Assembly (NCBI GenBank): GCA_934654515.1
Contig: CAKUGA010000001.1
Span: 1-64,000 of the forward strand
Direction: 5' to 3'
Length of the DNA: 64,000 nt
DNA from: an uncultured Collinsella sp.
GTDB taxonomy: Bacteria; Actinomycetota; Coriobacteriia; Coriobacteriales; Coriobacteriaceae
The notes beneath the pieces were generated by a model. It had not been told where the DNA came from. It made no database searches and saw only the letters and a list, made by a program, of their open reading frames with translations. The translations under genes were made by a program, and so were the position numbers. Below, piece after piece: positions 15,033 through 23,390 of the stretch (position 1 is its first letter; each line of letters starts with the position of its first letter).

Positions 15033-16280
15033 ATGGGAAACACTCGCGAGCGTCACGTGAACCCTTGGTGGGTTGCCGTTGTCTCGGGCATGGCGTCCTA
15101 CATCGATTCGTGCGCGATTATCTCTTCCGGCACGGCGCTGGTCATTTACCAGCAGACCTTTTGCCTCGATAACGGCCAGTTCGGTCTGATTTCGGCGGCG
15201 CTTACCTTCTGCATCGCCATCGGCTCCATCCTGGGCGGCAGCCTGGGCGACCGCTTTGGCCGCAAGCCGGTCTTCTCGGTGACCATGGCCATGCTCATCA
15301 TCGGTGCCATCACCATGATTTTTGCCCAGACCTTCCCGCTGCTGCTGTTGGGCGAGGTCCTGATGGGCCTGGGCGTCGGCGCCGACCTGCCGGTTTCGCT
15401 GGCGACCATCGCCGAGGAAGCGCCCGATGACAAGCGCGGCAAGATGCTGCTGTTCTCGGACATCCTGTGGGTTGTCGGCATCGTCGTTGCCCAGGGTATC
15501 GGCGCCGTCGTCGGCGACTGGGGTTACCTGGGCGGCCAGATCATGTTCACCCAGCTCGCCGTGATCTCCATCTTGGTGCTTGTCGCCCGTCAGACCATTC
15601 CGGAGTCCCCGGTTTGGATTAAGGCTCACGAGGACCGTCTTGCCGGCAAGGTGAGCAACAAGGCACAGGGCAAGATTTCCGATCTATTCAAGAGCCCGTA
15701 CGCCAAGCCGTTCATCGCCCTTGCCATCTTCTACATCGGCACCAACATCCCGGCTAACTCCCTCGGCCAGTTCTCGACTTGGATCGGCGCCAACGTTGTT
15801 TCGCTGCCCATTTCCGTCGTGTCCACCATCGGCCTGATCTGCTACCCGATCCGCGCCATCCTCGACTTCGTCTTTATGAAGTTCGTCGATACCGACAAGC
15901 GTATGCCGCTGTTCTACATGGGCGCCGCGCTCTACCTGCTCGGCTTCCTCATGTTCCCGATCTTTGGCGCCTCGACGATCACCTATGTCGCTACGCAGCT
16001 GCTCTACTGCATCGGTGCCGCTTTTGCCTTCGAGGGCATCCTGAAGGTCTGGATGCAGGAGTGCTTCCCGACGTTGCTGCGCACCACTGCTAACGGCGCC
16101 ATCGTGTTCTCCTCTCGTTTCCTGTGCGCCGTCGCCGGTTCCTTCACCGCCACGTTCATCGCCGTGGCCGGCTACAAGGCTGCCTTCCTGGTCCTTTCGC
16201 TGCTGTGCCTGATCGGCTTCGCGGCTGCTATCTGGGCCTTCCACGGCGAGCGCTACAACGCGTTCGACGACGCCGAGTAA
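15033..16280 (+). CDS. MFS transporter, sugar-porter type (probable rhamnose uptake)
   Basis: The 415-residue membrane protein has about 12 predicted transmembrane segments. The loop 2-3 signature GDRFGRKP, the G-rich segment GLGVGADLPVSLATIAEEAP and the PESPVW motif after helix 6 mark the sugar/metabolite:H+ symporter branch. Its place between rhaD and the isomerase implies import of the pathway sugar; this is inference from context. ATG 15033 has AAGGGG upstream; an in-frame start 63 bp earlier lacks one. Confidence 0.82.
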   Translation: MGNTRERHVNPWWVAVVSGMASYIDSCAIISSGTALVIYQQTFCLDNGQFGLISAALTFCIAIGSILGGSLGDRFGRKPVFSVTMAMLIIGAITMIFAQTFPLLLLGEVLMGLGVGADLPVSLATIAEEAPDDKRGKMLLFSDILWVVGIVVAQGIGAVVGDWGYLGGQIMFTQLAVISILVLVARQTIPESPVWIKAHEDRLAGKVSNKAQGKISDLFKSPYAKPFIALAIFYIGTNIPANSLGQFSTWIGANVVSLPISVVSTIGLICYPIRAILDFVFMKFVDTDKRMPLFYMGAALYLLGFLMFPIFGASTITYVATQLLYCIGAAFAFEGILKVWMQECFPTLLRTTANGAIVFSSRFLCAVAGSFTATFIAVAGYKAAFLVLSLLCLIGFAAAIWAFHGERYNAFDDAE

Positions 16281-16463
16281 TCTTCTTCATCCGCGCCGCG
16301 GATACCGCGGCAACCTCTGGGGTGAAGGGGTGGTTCCGCTCCTTTCGCCCCGCCCCCTGTGCAAACGCAGACGGGCGCGACAAAAAACATGTCTGTTGCG
16401 CTGATCTGATAACCGCCGCGTCCGCCTGCTTGCAATCATCACCTTTTCTCATTGGAGGAAATC
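16281..16463 (+). other. Non-coding gap before the isomerase
   Basis: This 183-bp gap has a GC-rich first half (CCGCGGATACCGCGG near 16291) and a ribosome-binding site GGAGGA at 16454. No gene or known RNA is seen. Confidence 0.3.
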
Positions 16464-17891
16464 ATGCTCGTTAACACCAAGGCCAAGGTTGGCGTCTTCT
16501 CGATTGCCCTCGGTGCCTATCTTCCGCAGTTCCCGCAGCTCGTTCCCAATTTTGAGCAGCAGTACGAGGACTTTAAGGCCACGCTGCCCACGACCGTCGA
16601 GCTTATCGACGGCGGTATGGTGACCACCAAGGAGCAGGCTCAGGTCGCGGGCGACAAGTTCCGTGCCGAGGATGTCGACCTGGTCATCCTGCAGATGCTC
16701 ACCTATGCCACGAGCTACAACGTGCTGCCGGTTGTGCGTGACCTGGACGTACCCGTCGTCGTGGTCAACGTGCAGAAGAAGGCTCAGCCCGATTACGCCA
16801 ACACCGACATCCCCACGTGGCTGGGCGACTTGTACGCCTGCGGCGCCCCCGGCGAGGTCGTGGCCGACCTTAACCGCGCCGGCAAGCGTCACGCCGTGGT
16901 GACCGGCGTCGTCGAGGGTGGCGACCCGGCTGTGGCCGAGCAGCTCGAGCAGTGGTGCCGTGCCGCTCAGGTGCGTCGTCGCCTGCGCCGCACCAACATC
17001 GCCCAGATCGGCCGTCCGTACCCGGGCATGATGGACCTCTACATCGACGAGACGAACCTCTACAACCGTCTGGGCCTCTACACCAAGCAGTTCGACTGGG
17101 AGAAGATGTGGGCTATCGCCGACAACATCGACGACCAGACTGCCGTGGACGCCAAGGCTGCCGAGATCCTCGACACCTTTGACGTCGAGGGTGGCGCCAA
17201 GGTTTCCGACGAGCCCATTCAGGAGATGGCCAAGTACGTCGTCGCCTTTGAGCAGTGGGTCAAGGACGAGGAGATCGGTCTGGTCGCCAGCCACTACGAC
17301 GGTTACGCCAAGGGTCAGGCCGGCGTGCTCGACTCCATGCTCATCCCGGCGTTCTCCATGCTCATCAAGCAGGGCACGAGCTGCGCGGTCGAGGGCGATA
17401 TGAAGGTCGCCATCGCCATGAGCATCCTCAAGACCATCTCTGGCACCGGTCAGCTCTCCGAGATGTATTCCATCGACTTCCCCGAGGACATCGTCATCAT
17501 CGGTCACTCCGGCTCCGGCGACGCCGACATCTCGACTGCCAAGAAGCCGACCCTCAAGGTCGTGCCCGTGTTCCACGGCAAGACCGGTGGCGGCTACCTC
17601 ACCCAGTTTTACCCCGGCCACGGCACCATCACCTTCCTGGGCATCACGCAGGACGGCGACGGCAACTTTAAGTTTGTGGTTGCCGAGGGTGAGAACGTCG
17701 ACGGCCCGATCTTTACCTTCGGCGACACCAACATGCGCATGAAGTTCTCGATCGGCGCCCGCGAGTTCATGGACCGCTGGAATGAGACCGGCCCGACCCA
17801 CCACATGGCCGCCTGCCTGGGAAGCCAGACCGACACGATCCTCAAGGTCGCCAAGATCCTGGACGTGCCTGTGGATGTCGTCTGTAGGTAA
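16464..17891 (+). CDS. Arabinose/fucose isomerase-fold ketol-isomerase, probable aldose isomerase of the rhamnose pathway
   Basis: The ~475-residue protein resembles the AraA/FucI superfamily: an N-terminal Rossmann-like region (VDLVILQMLTYATSYNVLPVV), a central PYPGMMDLYID, GLVASHYDGYAKGQ, and a C-terminal barrel with EGDMKVAIAMSILKTISG and GHSGSGDADIS. FucI/AraA use Glu, Glu and His around Mn; I cannot place all ligands. It is not the classical TIM-barrel RhaA. As no other isomerase is in this locus, it probably converts L-rhamnose to L-rhamnulose, or L-fucose to fuculose. ATG 16464 is used because GGAGGA precedes it; TTG 16452 is in frame. Confidence 0.72.
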   Translation: MLVNTKAKVGVFSIALGAYLPQFPQLVPNFEQQYEDFKATLPTTVELIDGGMVTTKEQAQVAGDKFRAEDVDLVILQMLTYATSYNVLPVVRDLDVPVVVVNVQKKAQPDYANTDIPTWLGDLYACGAPGEVVADLNRAGKRHAVVTGVVEGGDPAVAEQLEQWCRAAQVRRRLRRTNIAQIGRPYPGMMDLYIDETNLYNRLGLYTKQFDWEKMWAIADNIDDQTAVDAKAAEILDTFDVEGGAKVSDEPIQEMAKYVVAFEQWVKDEEIGLVASHYDGYAKGQAGVLDSMLIPAFSMLIKQGTSCAVEGDMKVAIAMSILKTISGTGQLSEMYSIDFPEDIVIIGHSGSGDADISTAKKPTLKVVPVFHGKTGGGYLTQFYPGHGTITFLGITQDGDGNFKFVVAEGENVDGPIFTFGDTNMRMKFSIGAREFMDRWNETGPTHHMAACLGSQTDTILKVAKILDVPVDVVCR

Positions 17892-17934
17892 CCTTGTTCC
17901 GTCGTTCTAACGAACGTTGCGAACGCAGAAGAGC

Positions 17935-17973
17935 AAAGGGCCCGACAAGTACCTGCTTGTCGGGCCCTTTTTG
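17935..17973. terminator. Strong terminator after the rhamnose locus
   Basis: A perfect 15-bp stem (17935-17949, 17956-17970) is followed by a T-run. It lies between the convergent isomerase and DUF4143 ATPase genes. A small CGTTC-TAAC-GAACG hairpin lies just before it at 17902-17915. Confidence 0.85.
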
Positions 17974-18021
17974 TTTTGAGCGGCGGCCTGGGGCATCGGG
18001 GGTCTGTTGCTCGGTTCGGCT

Positions 18022-19383
18022 TTACAGACAGAAACACATGTAGAGCGGCAACCTGATAACGTCATCTTCCGCAACCAAAGGCTTGGGATGGAGGATATAG
18101 CTCGTCCCTACGCGCTTTCCGAATTTCGCTGAAAACTTGTTGAGTGAAGATGTCCGGTATCGCTTTTTAGATTTGACTTCGATGGGGGACACTCTCATGC
18201 GGCCGGCTGCATCGTCATATCCTTTGACAATCAGAAAATCAATCTCCATGGTGTTTTTAGGGTTTGAATCATCTCGAACGGAGTAGAAGTAAAGCCCATG
18301 TCCCGACGCGGCGAGTTGCTGGGCAATTACGTTTTCCGTAAACATGCCCTCATTGATTTCGAGCTTATCGAGCAGTATGTCCCTGTAAACCTCATGTGGG
18401 GTTACCTGATTGTCGCGGAACGTTTGCGAAACCAAGAGCCCCGTGTCGGACATGTAACACTTAAATGTTGAATCTTCCGCGCTAAGCGAGAGTCCGACCG
18501 AGGGGTCTGTAACGCTAAGGCAAGTTGCCCCTATGCAAGAGTCGGCAAGCCAAAAAAATGAGTCGGCATAGTCGCGACTCCGTGCATTTTTGTCTAATGC
18601 GGCGAGGCGATACTTTTTGTCATGTTTTGCAAGCTGCCCCGGCAGGGTTCTAAAAACACGGCGGATCCTCGTGGCGTCCGTGCCCCCAAAACGCTCGATA
18701 TCGAAATCATAGAGGTTTAGAATGTCGCGTTTTACAGCATCGACGGCACCAAAATCGTGCTTAGCAAGATATTCGTCGACCGCTTGAGGCATACCTCCCA
18801 CAAGCATGTATTCCCTAAAGAGCCGCTCGGCTTTTCTGTGGAGGGGAGGGGGTAGCGGTTGCAGGCTCTCGTATGAGGATCGAATTGCTTGGGCTAGAGG
18901 CCGTTCGTCGCATGCCCAGAGGAACTCTTCATAATCGAGAGGATGGAGTGTCATTGCACGCTCTTCCGAAGGGACGACAATCCCCTCGATGTTCTTTTTT
19001 ATCGAGATGAGCGAGCCAGTTTCTATGTAGTCATAACGGCCGTCGGCGACGAGTTGCTTGATAAATTCTCGTGCGGCAGGAAAACGCTGAACCTCGTCAA
19101 GGACTATGACGGATTGTCGTTTGGGAAGGGCTGTGCCTGTATAAGCGGTCAGGTACATGAAGAAGGAGTCGATGTCAGATCGATATTGAAGGAAAAGCTC
19201 TTTAATGTCGTCAGAGACTTCTGAGAAGTCGAGCATGAGGCATGCTTCATATTCTCTGTGGGCGAATTCGCTCACGAGCGTGCTTTTGCCCACACGACGG
19301 GCGCCCTCGATGAGTAGCGCTCTTGATCCTTTACATTCGTTCTTCCAAGCGAGAAGGCGCTGATACAGCTTTCGTTCGAACAT
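18022..19383 (-). CDS. Orphan AAA+ ATPase with DUF4143 C-terminal domain
   Basis: The 453-residue protein has an N-terminal AAA_14 domain: Walker A GARRVGKST (~28-36), Walker B SVIVLDEVQRFP (~90-101) and sensor-like DYIETGSLI. The C-terminal half has the DUF4143 region with a PD-(D/E)xK-like core (MEIDFLIVKGYDD then VSPIEVKSKKRY). The E-V-K pattern after a D-F-L segment is a nuclease-type signature. The biochemical role of this family is not established. Base composition is more AT-rich than its neighbours and no partner gene adjoins, which suggests acquisition. Its upstream region carries four 33-bp iterons. Confidence 0.82.
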   Translation of the reverse strand: MFERKLYQRLLAWKNECKGSRALLIEGARRVGKSTLVSEFAHREYEACLMLDFSEVSDDIKELFLQYRSDIDSFFMYLTAYTGTALPKRQSVIVLDEVQRFPAAREFIKQLVADGRYDYIETGSLISIKKNIEGIVVPSEERAMTLHPLDYEEFLWACDERPLAQAIRSSYESLQPLPPPLHRKAERLFREYMLVGGMPQAVDEYLAKHDFGAVDAVKRDILNLYDFDIERFGGTDATRIRRVFRTLPGQLAKHDKKYRLAALDKNARSRDYADSFFWLADSCIGATCLSVTDPSVGLSLSAEDSTFKCYMSDTGLLVSQTFRDNQVTPHEVYRDILLDKLEINEGMFTENVIAQQLAASGHGLYFYSVRDDSNPKNTMEIDFLIVKGYDDAAGRMRVSPIEVKSKKRYRTSSLNKFSAKFGKRVGTSYILHPKPLVAEDDVIRLPLYMCFCL

Positions 19384-19413
19384 GATGCTCCAAACAGCTT
19401 AAATTATCTGCGT

Positions 19414-19534
19414 AAACACGAAATGGAGAGTTAATTTAGCTGAATCATACACGAAATGGGAAGTTAAATATAGAGTAATTTACACGATATGGGAAGTTAA
19501 ATACGCGCTAGTTTACACGAAATGGGAAGTTACG
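19414..19534. repeat. Four iterons with exact 33-bp period
   Basis: The conserved block ACACGAAATGGGAAGTTAAA (variants GAGAG in the first copy, GATATG in the third) begins at 19416, 19449, 19482 and 19515. The 11-13 bp between blocks are not conserved. The array lies 33-150 bp upstream of the DUF4143 ATPase start and fits an autoregulatory or protein-nucleation site. Confidence 0.85.
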
Positions 19535-19592
19535 CTCGCGTGGGCATAGATAGATTACCCCGCTGCACCTAAAGACTCAGCGGGGTAAGCGG

Positions 19593-20705
19593 TTACAGGT
19601 ACGCGCCGAGGTTGATGGCGGTGGCGTCGGTTTGGGTGCTTGCCTGGGTGCTCGCGCGTTCCAGCAAAAATGGGCGCACGATTTCCTGACGGTTGATGTC
19701 TTCGGTGGCGGTGACCGTTGTGACGGGGCGGGCGGCCGAGCCGACGCGGATGTGTTTGGTTTTGGGCGGTGTCTTTTGCTCGATTTGCTCCATCAGCAGC
19801 TGGACGCCCTTGCGGCCAATCTCGTAGCCCGGGGGAGCAACCGTGGTGAGCGAGACGGATCCGCTCCAGGCAAGCGGGTTACCGTCGCATCCGGCGACAA
19901 GAATCTGGCCGGGGACACAGATGCCTTTGTCGACCAGCGCCGAGATGACGCCGGAGGCCAACACGTCGGTAAGTCCTACGACAAAATCGGGGCGCTCGTC
20001 GGTCGGGCGCTCGGCAATCTGTGCACCGATACCGTAGCCGTCGGCCGCGGTGTTCCATTCGCCGGCGTCGATAACTTCGATCTTAATGTCGGGACGCATC
20101 GCCAACGCCTTATGAATGCCAAGAACGCGCAGGGTGAGCTGCATAAATGCCGCTCGACCCACAACGACGATATGGTGTGCGCCGCGGGCGATGGCGAGCT
20201 CGGCGATAATGCGCCCCTGGGCCTCGTTGTCGGCAGCCACATAGTAGCCAGGCTCGGAGCAATGGATGTCCAGATGGACGATGGGCACGGGCATCTTAGT
20301 CATGGCCGGATGCCAGTCGGGCGATGCCATGGGCTGCACCATAACGCCGGACATCTGGGTGCCCATAAAGTAGCGCAGGTAATGGTCCTCGAGAATATCG
20401 TCGTTGTCGGCGTTGGCAATAAGCAGGTCGTAGCCGTGCTTGCGCGCCTCGTTGTGGGCGCCGCTGGCAATTTGGAGCGAGAAGCCGTGGTCGAGGCGGG
20501 GGAGCACCAGGCCAAAGGACTTGGTGGTGCCGCCGGCCAGCTGGCGAGCGCTTTGGTTGGGCAGGTAGCCCAGGCGATTGATGGTTTCGTTGATGAGTTT
20601 GAGGGTCTCGGGGCGCAGCTTTTCGGGATGGTTGAGCGCGTTGGAAACCGTGCCCAACGAAACCCCGGCTTCGCGCGCGACGTCGCTGATTTTAACCTTT
20701 GCCAT
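19593..20705 (-). CDS. LacI/GalR-family transcriptional regulator (probable rhamnose-locus regulator)
   Basis: The 370-residue protein has an N-terminal LacI helix-turn-helix (KISDVAREAGVSLGTVSNALNHPEKL, then the hinge RLGYLPNQSARQLA) and a periplasmic-binding-protein-like sensor domain (~65-340). It should bind palindromic operators with a central CG and respond to a sugar. ATG 20705 is used because AAGGGG precedes it and the HTH begins there. A matching operator (TTGATGCGTTTCAA, 20716-20729) lies just before the gene and two lie before rhaB, so it probably represses itself and the rhamnose genes. That link is inference. Confidence 0.85.
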   Translation of the reverse strand: MAKVKISDVAREAGVSLGTVSNALNHPEKLRPETLKLINETINRLGYLPNQSARQLAGGTTKSFGLVLPRLDHGFSLQIASGAHNEARKHGYDLLIANADNDDILEDHYLRYFMGTQMSGVMVQPMASPDWHPAMTKMPVPIVHLDIHCSEPGYYVAADNEAQGRIIAELAIARGAHHIVVVGRAAFMQLTLRVLGIHKALAMRPDIKIEVIDAGEWNTAADGYGIGAQIAERPTDERPDFVVGLTDVLASGVISALVDKGICVPGQILVAGCDGNPLAWSGSVSLTTVAPPGYEIGRKGVQLLMEQIEQKTPPKTKHIRVGSAARPVTTVTATEDINRQEIVRPFLLERASTQASTQTDATAINLGAYL

Positions 20706-20715
20706 AGCGGCCCCT

Positions 20716-20729
20716 TTGATGCGTTTCAA
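20716..20729. promoter_or_regulatory. LacI-type operator before the regulator gene
   Basis: TTGATGCGTTTCAA fits the pattern of the two rhaB operators. It lies 11 bp upstream of the regulator's start codon, so the ribosome-binding region is adjacent. Confidence 0.5.
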
Positions 20730-20767
20730 GTACAAGCCAGATTGTAGCATCGCCCGCCCCCGGGGTG

Positions 20768-20812
20768 TCAAAACCTGCCAATGAGGGACAGGTTTATTTT
20801 GGCAGGTTTTAT
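20768..20812. repeat. GGGACAG-word palindrome
   Basis: Arms AAAACCTGCCA (20770-20780) and TGGCAGGTTTT (20800-20810) are perfect. The loop holds GAGGGACAGGTTTATT. It is homologous to 10284-10323 in the opposite orientation. Confidence 0.75.
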
Positions 20813-20831
20813 TTGGGGAAACACCGTTGCC

Positions 20832-21105
20832 GACCAAAACCACCACGAAGGGGACAGGTACCTTTGTGGTGGTTTTTGCTGTCCCGGCTTTCAATTGTCT
20901 CGATCTGTAACATCTGGACGGTGAAACTGGCTCTATGTGTTACAGATTGAGACAAAACGTCGAGGTCGGACGGAAAATCTCGATCTGTAACAGTAAGCCC
21001 GCTTTCGGAGCCCTAGATGTTACAGATTGAGACAAATCGCCGGAACGGGCCGCCGCCCCGGTCAAAACCACCACAAAGGTGCCTGTCCCCTTCGAGGTGG
21101 TTTGG
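20832..21105. repeat. Composite element with inverted palindromic ends
   Basis: Two copies of a ~42-bp palindrome stand in opposite orientation at 20832-20877 and 21062-21105. Each has AAACCACC arms around GGGGACAGG-ACCTTTG. Between them are two tandem copies of another hairpin (20896-20954 and 20978-21032). The whole resembles a small non-coding mobile element (MITE-like). It fills the LacI-glmS gap with no gene. Confidence 0.65.
20896..21032. repeat. Two tandem TGTCTCGATCTGTAACA hairpins, 80-bp spacing
   Basis: Copy 1 has arms 20896-20912 and 20938-20954 (17 nt, one mismatch). Copy 2 has arms 20978-20992 and 21018-21032 (15 nt, one mismatch). The stems are the same in both copies and the loops differ. 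Confidence 0.8.
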
Positions 21106-21120
21106 ACGTGTGTGCATCGG

Positions 21121-21180
21121 GTGGTATCTAAGTTGAGATACCACTTCTGGTATATCAGCTTGCGTTTGCGTGAGTACAAT
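21121..21180 (+). promoter_or_regulatory. glmS upstream region with hairpin and -10 box
   Basis: A perfect hairpin GTGGTATCT-N6-AGATACCAC (21121-21144 region) precedes a -10 TACAAT (21175-21180) whose -35 is poor. The leader to glmS is about 70 nt, too short and without the conserved core for a glmS ribozyme. Confidence 0.4.
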
Positions 21181-21254
21181 ACTCGAACGTTATACGTCTC
21201 AGCGCCCCCTGTGCGTGGACGTTTTGCAGTCACGCGAACGAAGGGATTTATCCT

Positions 21255-23102
21255 ATGTGCGGAATTGTCGGCTACACCGGCTCTGATATTGCAAAGAACA
21301 TCCTGGTCACGGGTCTTAAGCGCATGGAGTATCGCGGCTATGACTCCTCGGGTGTCGCGCTCGAGGTGGGCGAGGGCGCCGCGGCGCACCTCGATGTCAT
21401 CCGCCGCATGGGCAAGGTCGCAGGCTTGGAGAGCGAGCTTTCCAATATCGATAGCGACGCTACCTGCGGTATCGGCCACACCCGTTGGGCCACCCACGGC
21501 AAGCCTTCCGTCGTTAACGCCCATCCCCACACCAGCTGCGACGGTCGCATCGCCATCGTCCATAACGGCATCATCGAGAACTTCGCCGAGCTGCGCGAGG
21601 AGCTAGAGGGCCGCGGCCATCACTTTAAGAGCGAGACCGATACGGAGGTCTTCGCGCATCTAATCGAAGAGGCCTATGCCGAGACGCACGACCTGATGGC
21701 CTCCGTGCGCGAGGCTTGCACCCACGTGGTCGGTGCCTATGGTCTGGCCGCCGTGTGCGCCGACGAGCCCGGTGTGATCGCCGTGGCCCGCAAGGACTCC
21801 CCAATCGTCGTCGGCGCGGGCGAGACCGGCGCCTATGTCGCCTCCGACGTCATCGCGCTTATCGACGCCACCCGCGACGTGGTGGTGCTCGAGGACGGCC
21901 AGTTTGCCAAGCTCACGCCCGCGGGTGTCGAGTATACCGACGAGGCCGGCAACGTTATCGAGCCCAAGGTCACCCACATCGACTGGGATCTGGACATGGC
22001 CGAAAAGGGCGGCTACCCCGACTTTATGCTCAAGGAGATCCACGAGCAGCCGCGCGTCGTGCGCGACACGCTGGTCGGCCGTATGACGCCTGCCGGCGAG
22101 CTCGACATCGACGAGCTGGGCCTGTCCCTCGAGGAGCTCAACGACATCGACCGCGTCTACGTGATCGCCTGCGGCACCAGCTACCACGCCGGCCTCATTG
22201 CCAAGAACCTTATTGAGGGTTGGGCTCGCATCCCGACCGAGGTCGAGGCGGCCAGCGAGTTCCGCTATCGCAACCCCATCATCACGCCGACGACGCTCGT
22301 CGTTGCCGTGTCCCAGTCGGGCGAGACCGCCGACACCCTCGCCGCCATCCGCGACGCGCGCATCAAGGGCGCCAAGGTCTTCGGCATCACCAATGTGGTG
22401 GGCAGCCCCGTGGCGCGCGAGAGCGACGGCGTCATCTACACCAAGGCCAACAAGGAGATCGCGGTCGCCTCGACCAAGAGCTTCATCGGCCAGGTCGTGA
22501 GCCTGACGCTGCTGGCTCTGCTGCTGGCGCAGGTCAAGTATCGCCTGACCACCAAGCAGACGCGCATGATGTTCCGCGAGCTTTCCGATACGGCCGAGCA
22601 GATCCAGTGGATTCTGGATACGCAGACCGAGGCCGTGCACGAGGCCGCCCTGCTGTGCAAGGACGCGCAGTCGGCGCTGTTCGTGGGCCGTGGCATGGGC
22701 GCCGCCATCTCCTACGAGGGCGCACTCAAGCTCAAGGAGGTCAGCTACCTGCACGCCGAGGCCTATGCCGCTGGTGAGATGAAGCACGGCCCCATCGCCC
22801 TGATCGACCCGGGCTTCCCCGTCATCGCCGTGGCCACCAAGAGCGCCACCTACGACAAGACCGTGTCGAACCTTATGGAGTGCAAGGCGCGTGGCGCCAA
22901 GGTCATCGTCGTTGCCACCGAGGGCGACGAGGAGATCAACAAGATCGCCGACTGCATCATCCGCGTGCCGGCCGTCCGCGACGTGTTCAGCCCCATCACG
23001 GCGAGCGTCCCGCTGCAGCTGCTCGCCCGCGAGGTCGCCATCCTGCGCGGCTGCGACGTCGACCAGCCTCGCAACTTGGCGAAAAGCGTTACGGTTGAGT
23101 AA
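21255..23102 (+). CDS. glmS: Glutamine--fructose-6-phosphate aminotransferase (isomerizing)
   Basis: The 615-residue protein starts MCGIVGYTG, so the catalytic N-terminal cysteine is exposed after Met removal. The class II glutaminase domain (1-~225) holds RGYDSSG, GHTRWATHG and NGIIEN. Two SIS isomerase domains follow, with CGTSYHAG, SQSGETADT, STKSFIGQ, the KLKEVSYLHAEAYAAGEMKHGP stretch and the C-terminal DQPRNLAKSVTVE that closes the active site. It makes glucosamine-6-phosphate for peptidoglycan. The usual start with AAGGGA upstream is clear. It is monocistronic and flanked on both sides by palindromic repeats. Confidence 0.95.
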   Translation: MCGIVGYTGSDIAKNILVTGLKRMEYRGYDSSGVALEVGEGAAAHLDVIRRMGKVAGLESELSNIDSDATCGIGHTRWATHGKPSVVNAHPHTSCDGRIAIVHNGIIENFAELREELEGRGHHFKSETDTEVFAHLIEEAYAETHDLMASVREACTHVVGAYGLAAVCADEPGVIAVARKDSPIVVGAGETGAYVASDVIALIDATRDVVVLEDGQFAKLTPAGVEYTDEAGNVIEPKVTHIDWDLDMAEKGGYPDFMLKEIHEQPRVVRDTLVGRMTPAGELDIDELGLSLEELNDIDRVYVIACGTSYHAGLIAKNLIEGWARIPTEVEAASEFRYRNPIITPTTLVVAVSQSGETADTLAAIRDARIKGAKVFGITNVVGSPVARESDGVIYTKANKEIAVASTKSFIGQVVSLTLLALLLAQVKYRLTTKQTRMMFRELSDTAEQIQWILDTQTEAVHEAALLCKDAQSALFVGRGMGAAISYEGALKLKEVSYLHAEAYAAGEMKHGPIALIDPGFPVIAVATKSATYDKTVSNLMECKARGAKVIVVATEGDEEINKIADCIIRVPAVRDVFSPITASVPLQLLAREVAILRGCDVDQPRNLAKSVTVE

Positions 23103-23107
23103 TTAGT

Positions 23108-23131
23108 TCCGCCGTTCTACCGAACGGCGGA
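23108..23131. repeat. TCCGCCGTTC hairpin after glmS
   Basis: A 10-bp perfect stem with TACC loop. The flank TAATTAGT and the stem recur at 27477-27508 in the opposite orientation. Confidence 0.65.
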
Positions 23132-23145
23132 CCTGTTGACGCTGC

Positions 23146-23245
23146 GCGGGCTGCATTCACGCCAATCTGACGTTCAATTTCGAGGGCGCGACCAAGAGGT
23201 CAGCGCCCTCTCATTTCACGCCACCTTGGCGCAAATGCAGCTCGC
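23146..23245. repeat. Large double-hairpin element, family A copy 2
   Basis: Outer arms (23146-23164 and 23226-23245) pair with a few G:U-type differences. The core GACGTTCAA...GGGCGCGACCAA-N-AGGTCAGCGCCC...TTTCACG-N-CACCTTG matches the element at 10360-10459 on the other strand. Confidence 0.8.
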
Positions 23246-23298
23246 TCGCTGTTGGTGACTGGCATCGAGTTTTCCTTTGTTGGCACGTTCTAACGACC

Positions 23299-23336
23299 AA
23301 GGCCCGGCTCCGCATCAGACGGAGCCGGGCCTTTTT
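23299..23336 (+). terminator. Terminator downstream of glmS
   Basis: A perfect 14-bp GC-rich stem (23299-23312, 23320-23333) is followed by TTTTT. It is nearly 200 bp after the glmS stop. Confidence 0.85.
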
Positions 23337-23342
23337 GTGCGG

Positions 23343-23385
23343 CAAAATCACCACAAAGGTGCCTGTCCCCTTTGTGGTGGTTTTG
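23343..23385. repeat. CCACCACAAAGG palindrome (GGGGACAG word)
   Basis: Arms 23344-23359 and 23369-23384 (16 nt, one mismatch) surround TGCCTGTCC. It is the same element as at 20832 and 21062 and abuts the end of the GntR gene. Confidence 0.8.
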
Positions 23386-23390
23386 GCAGG

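Noticed and set aside
21107-21254. glmS ribozyme in the glmS leader
   Set aside because: The leader is short and I cannot find the conserved catalytic core; only a simple hairpin and a -10 box are visible.
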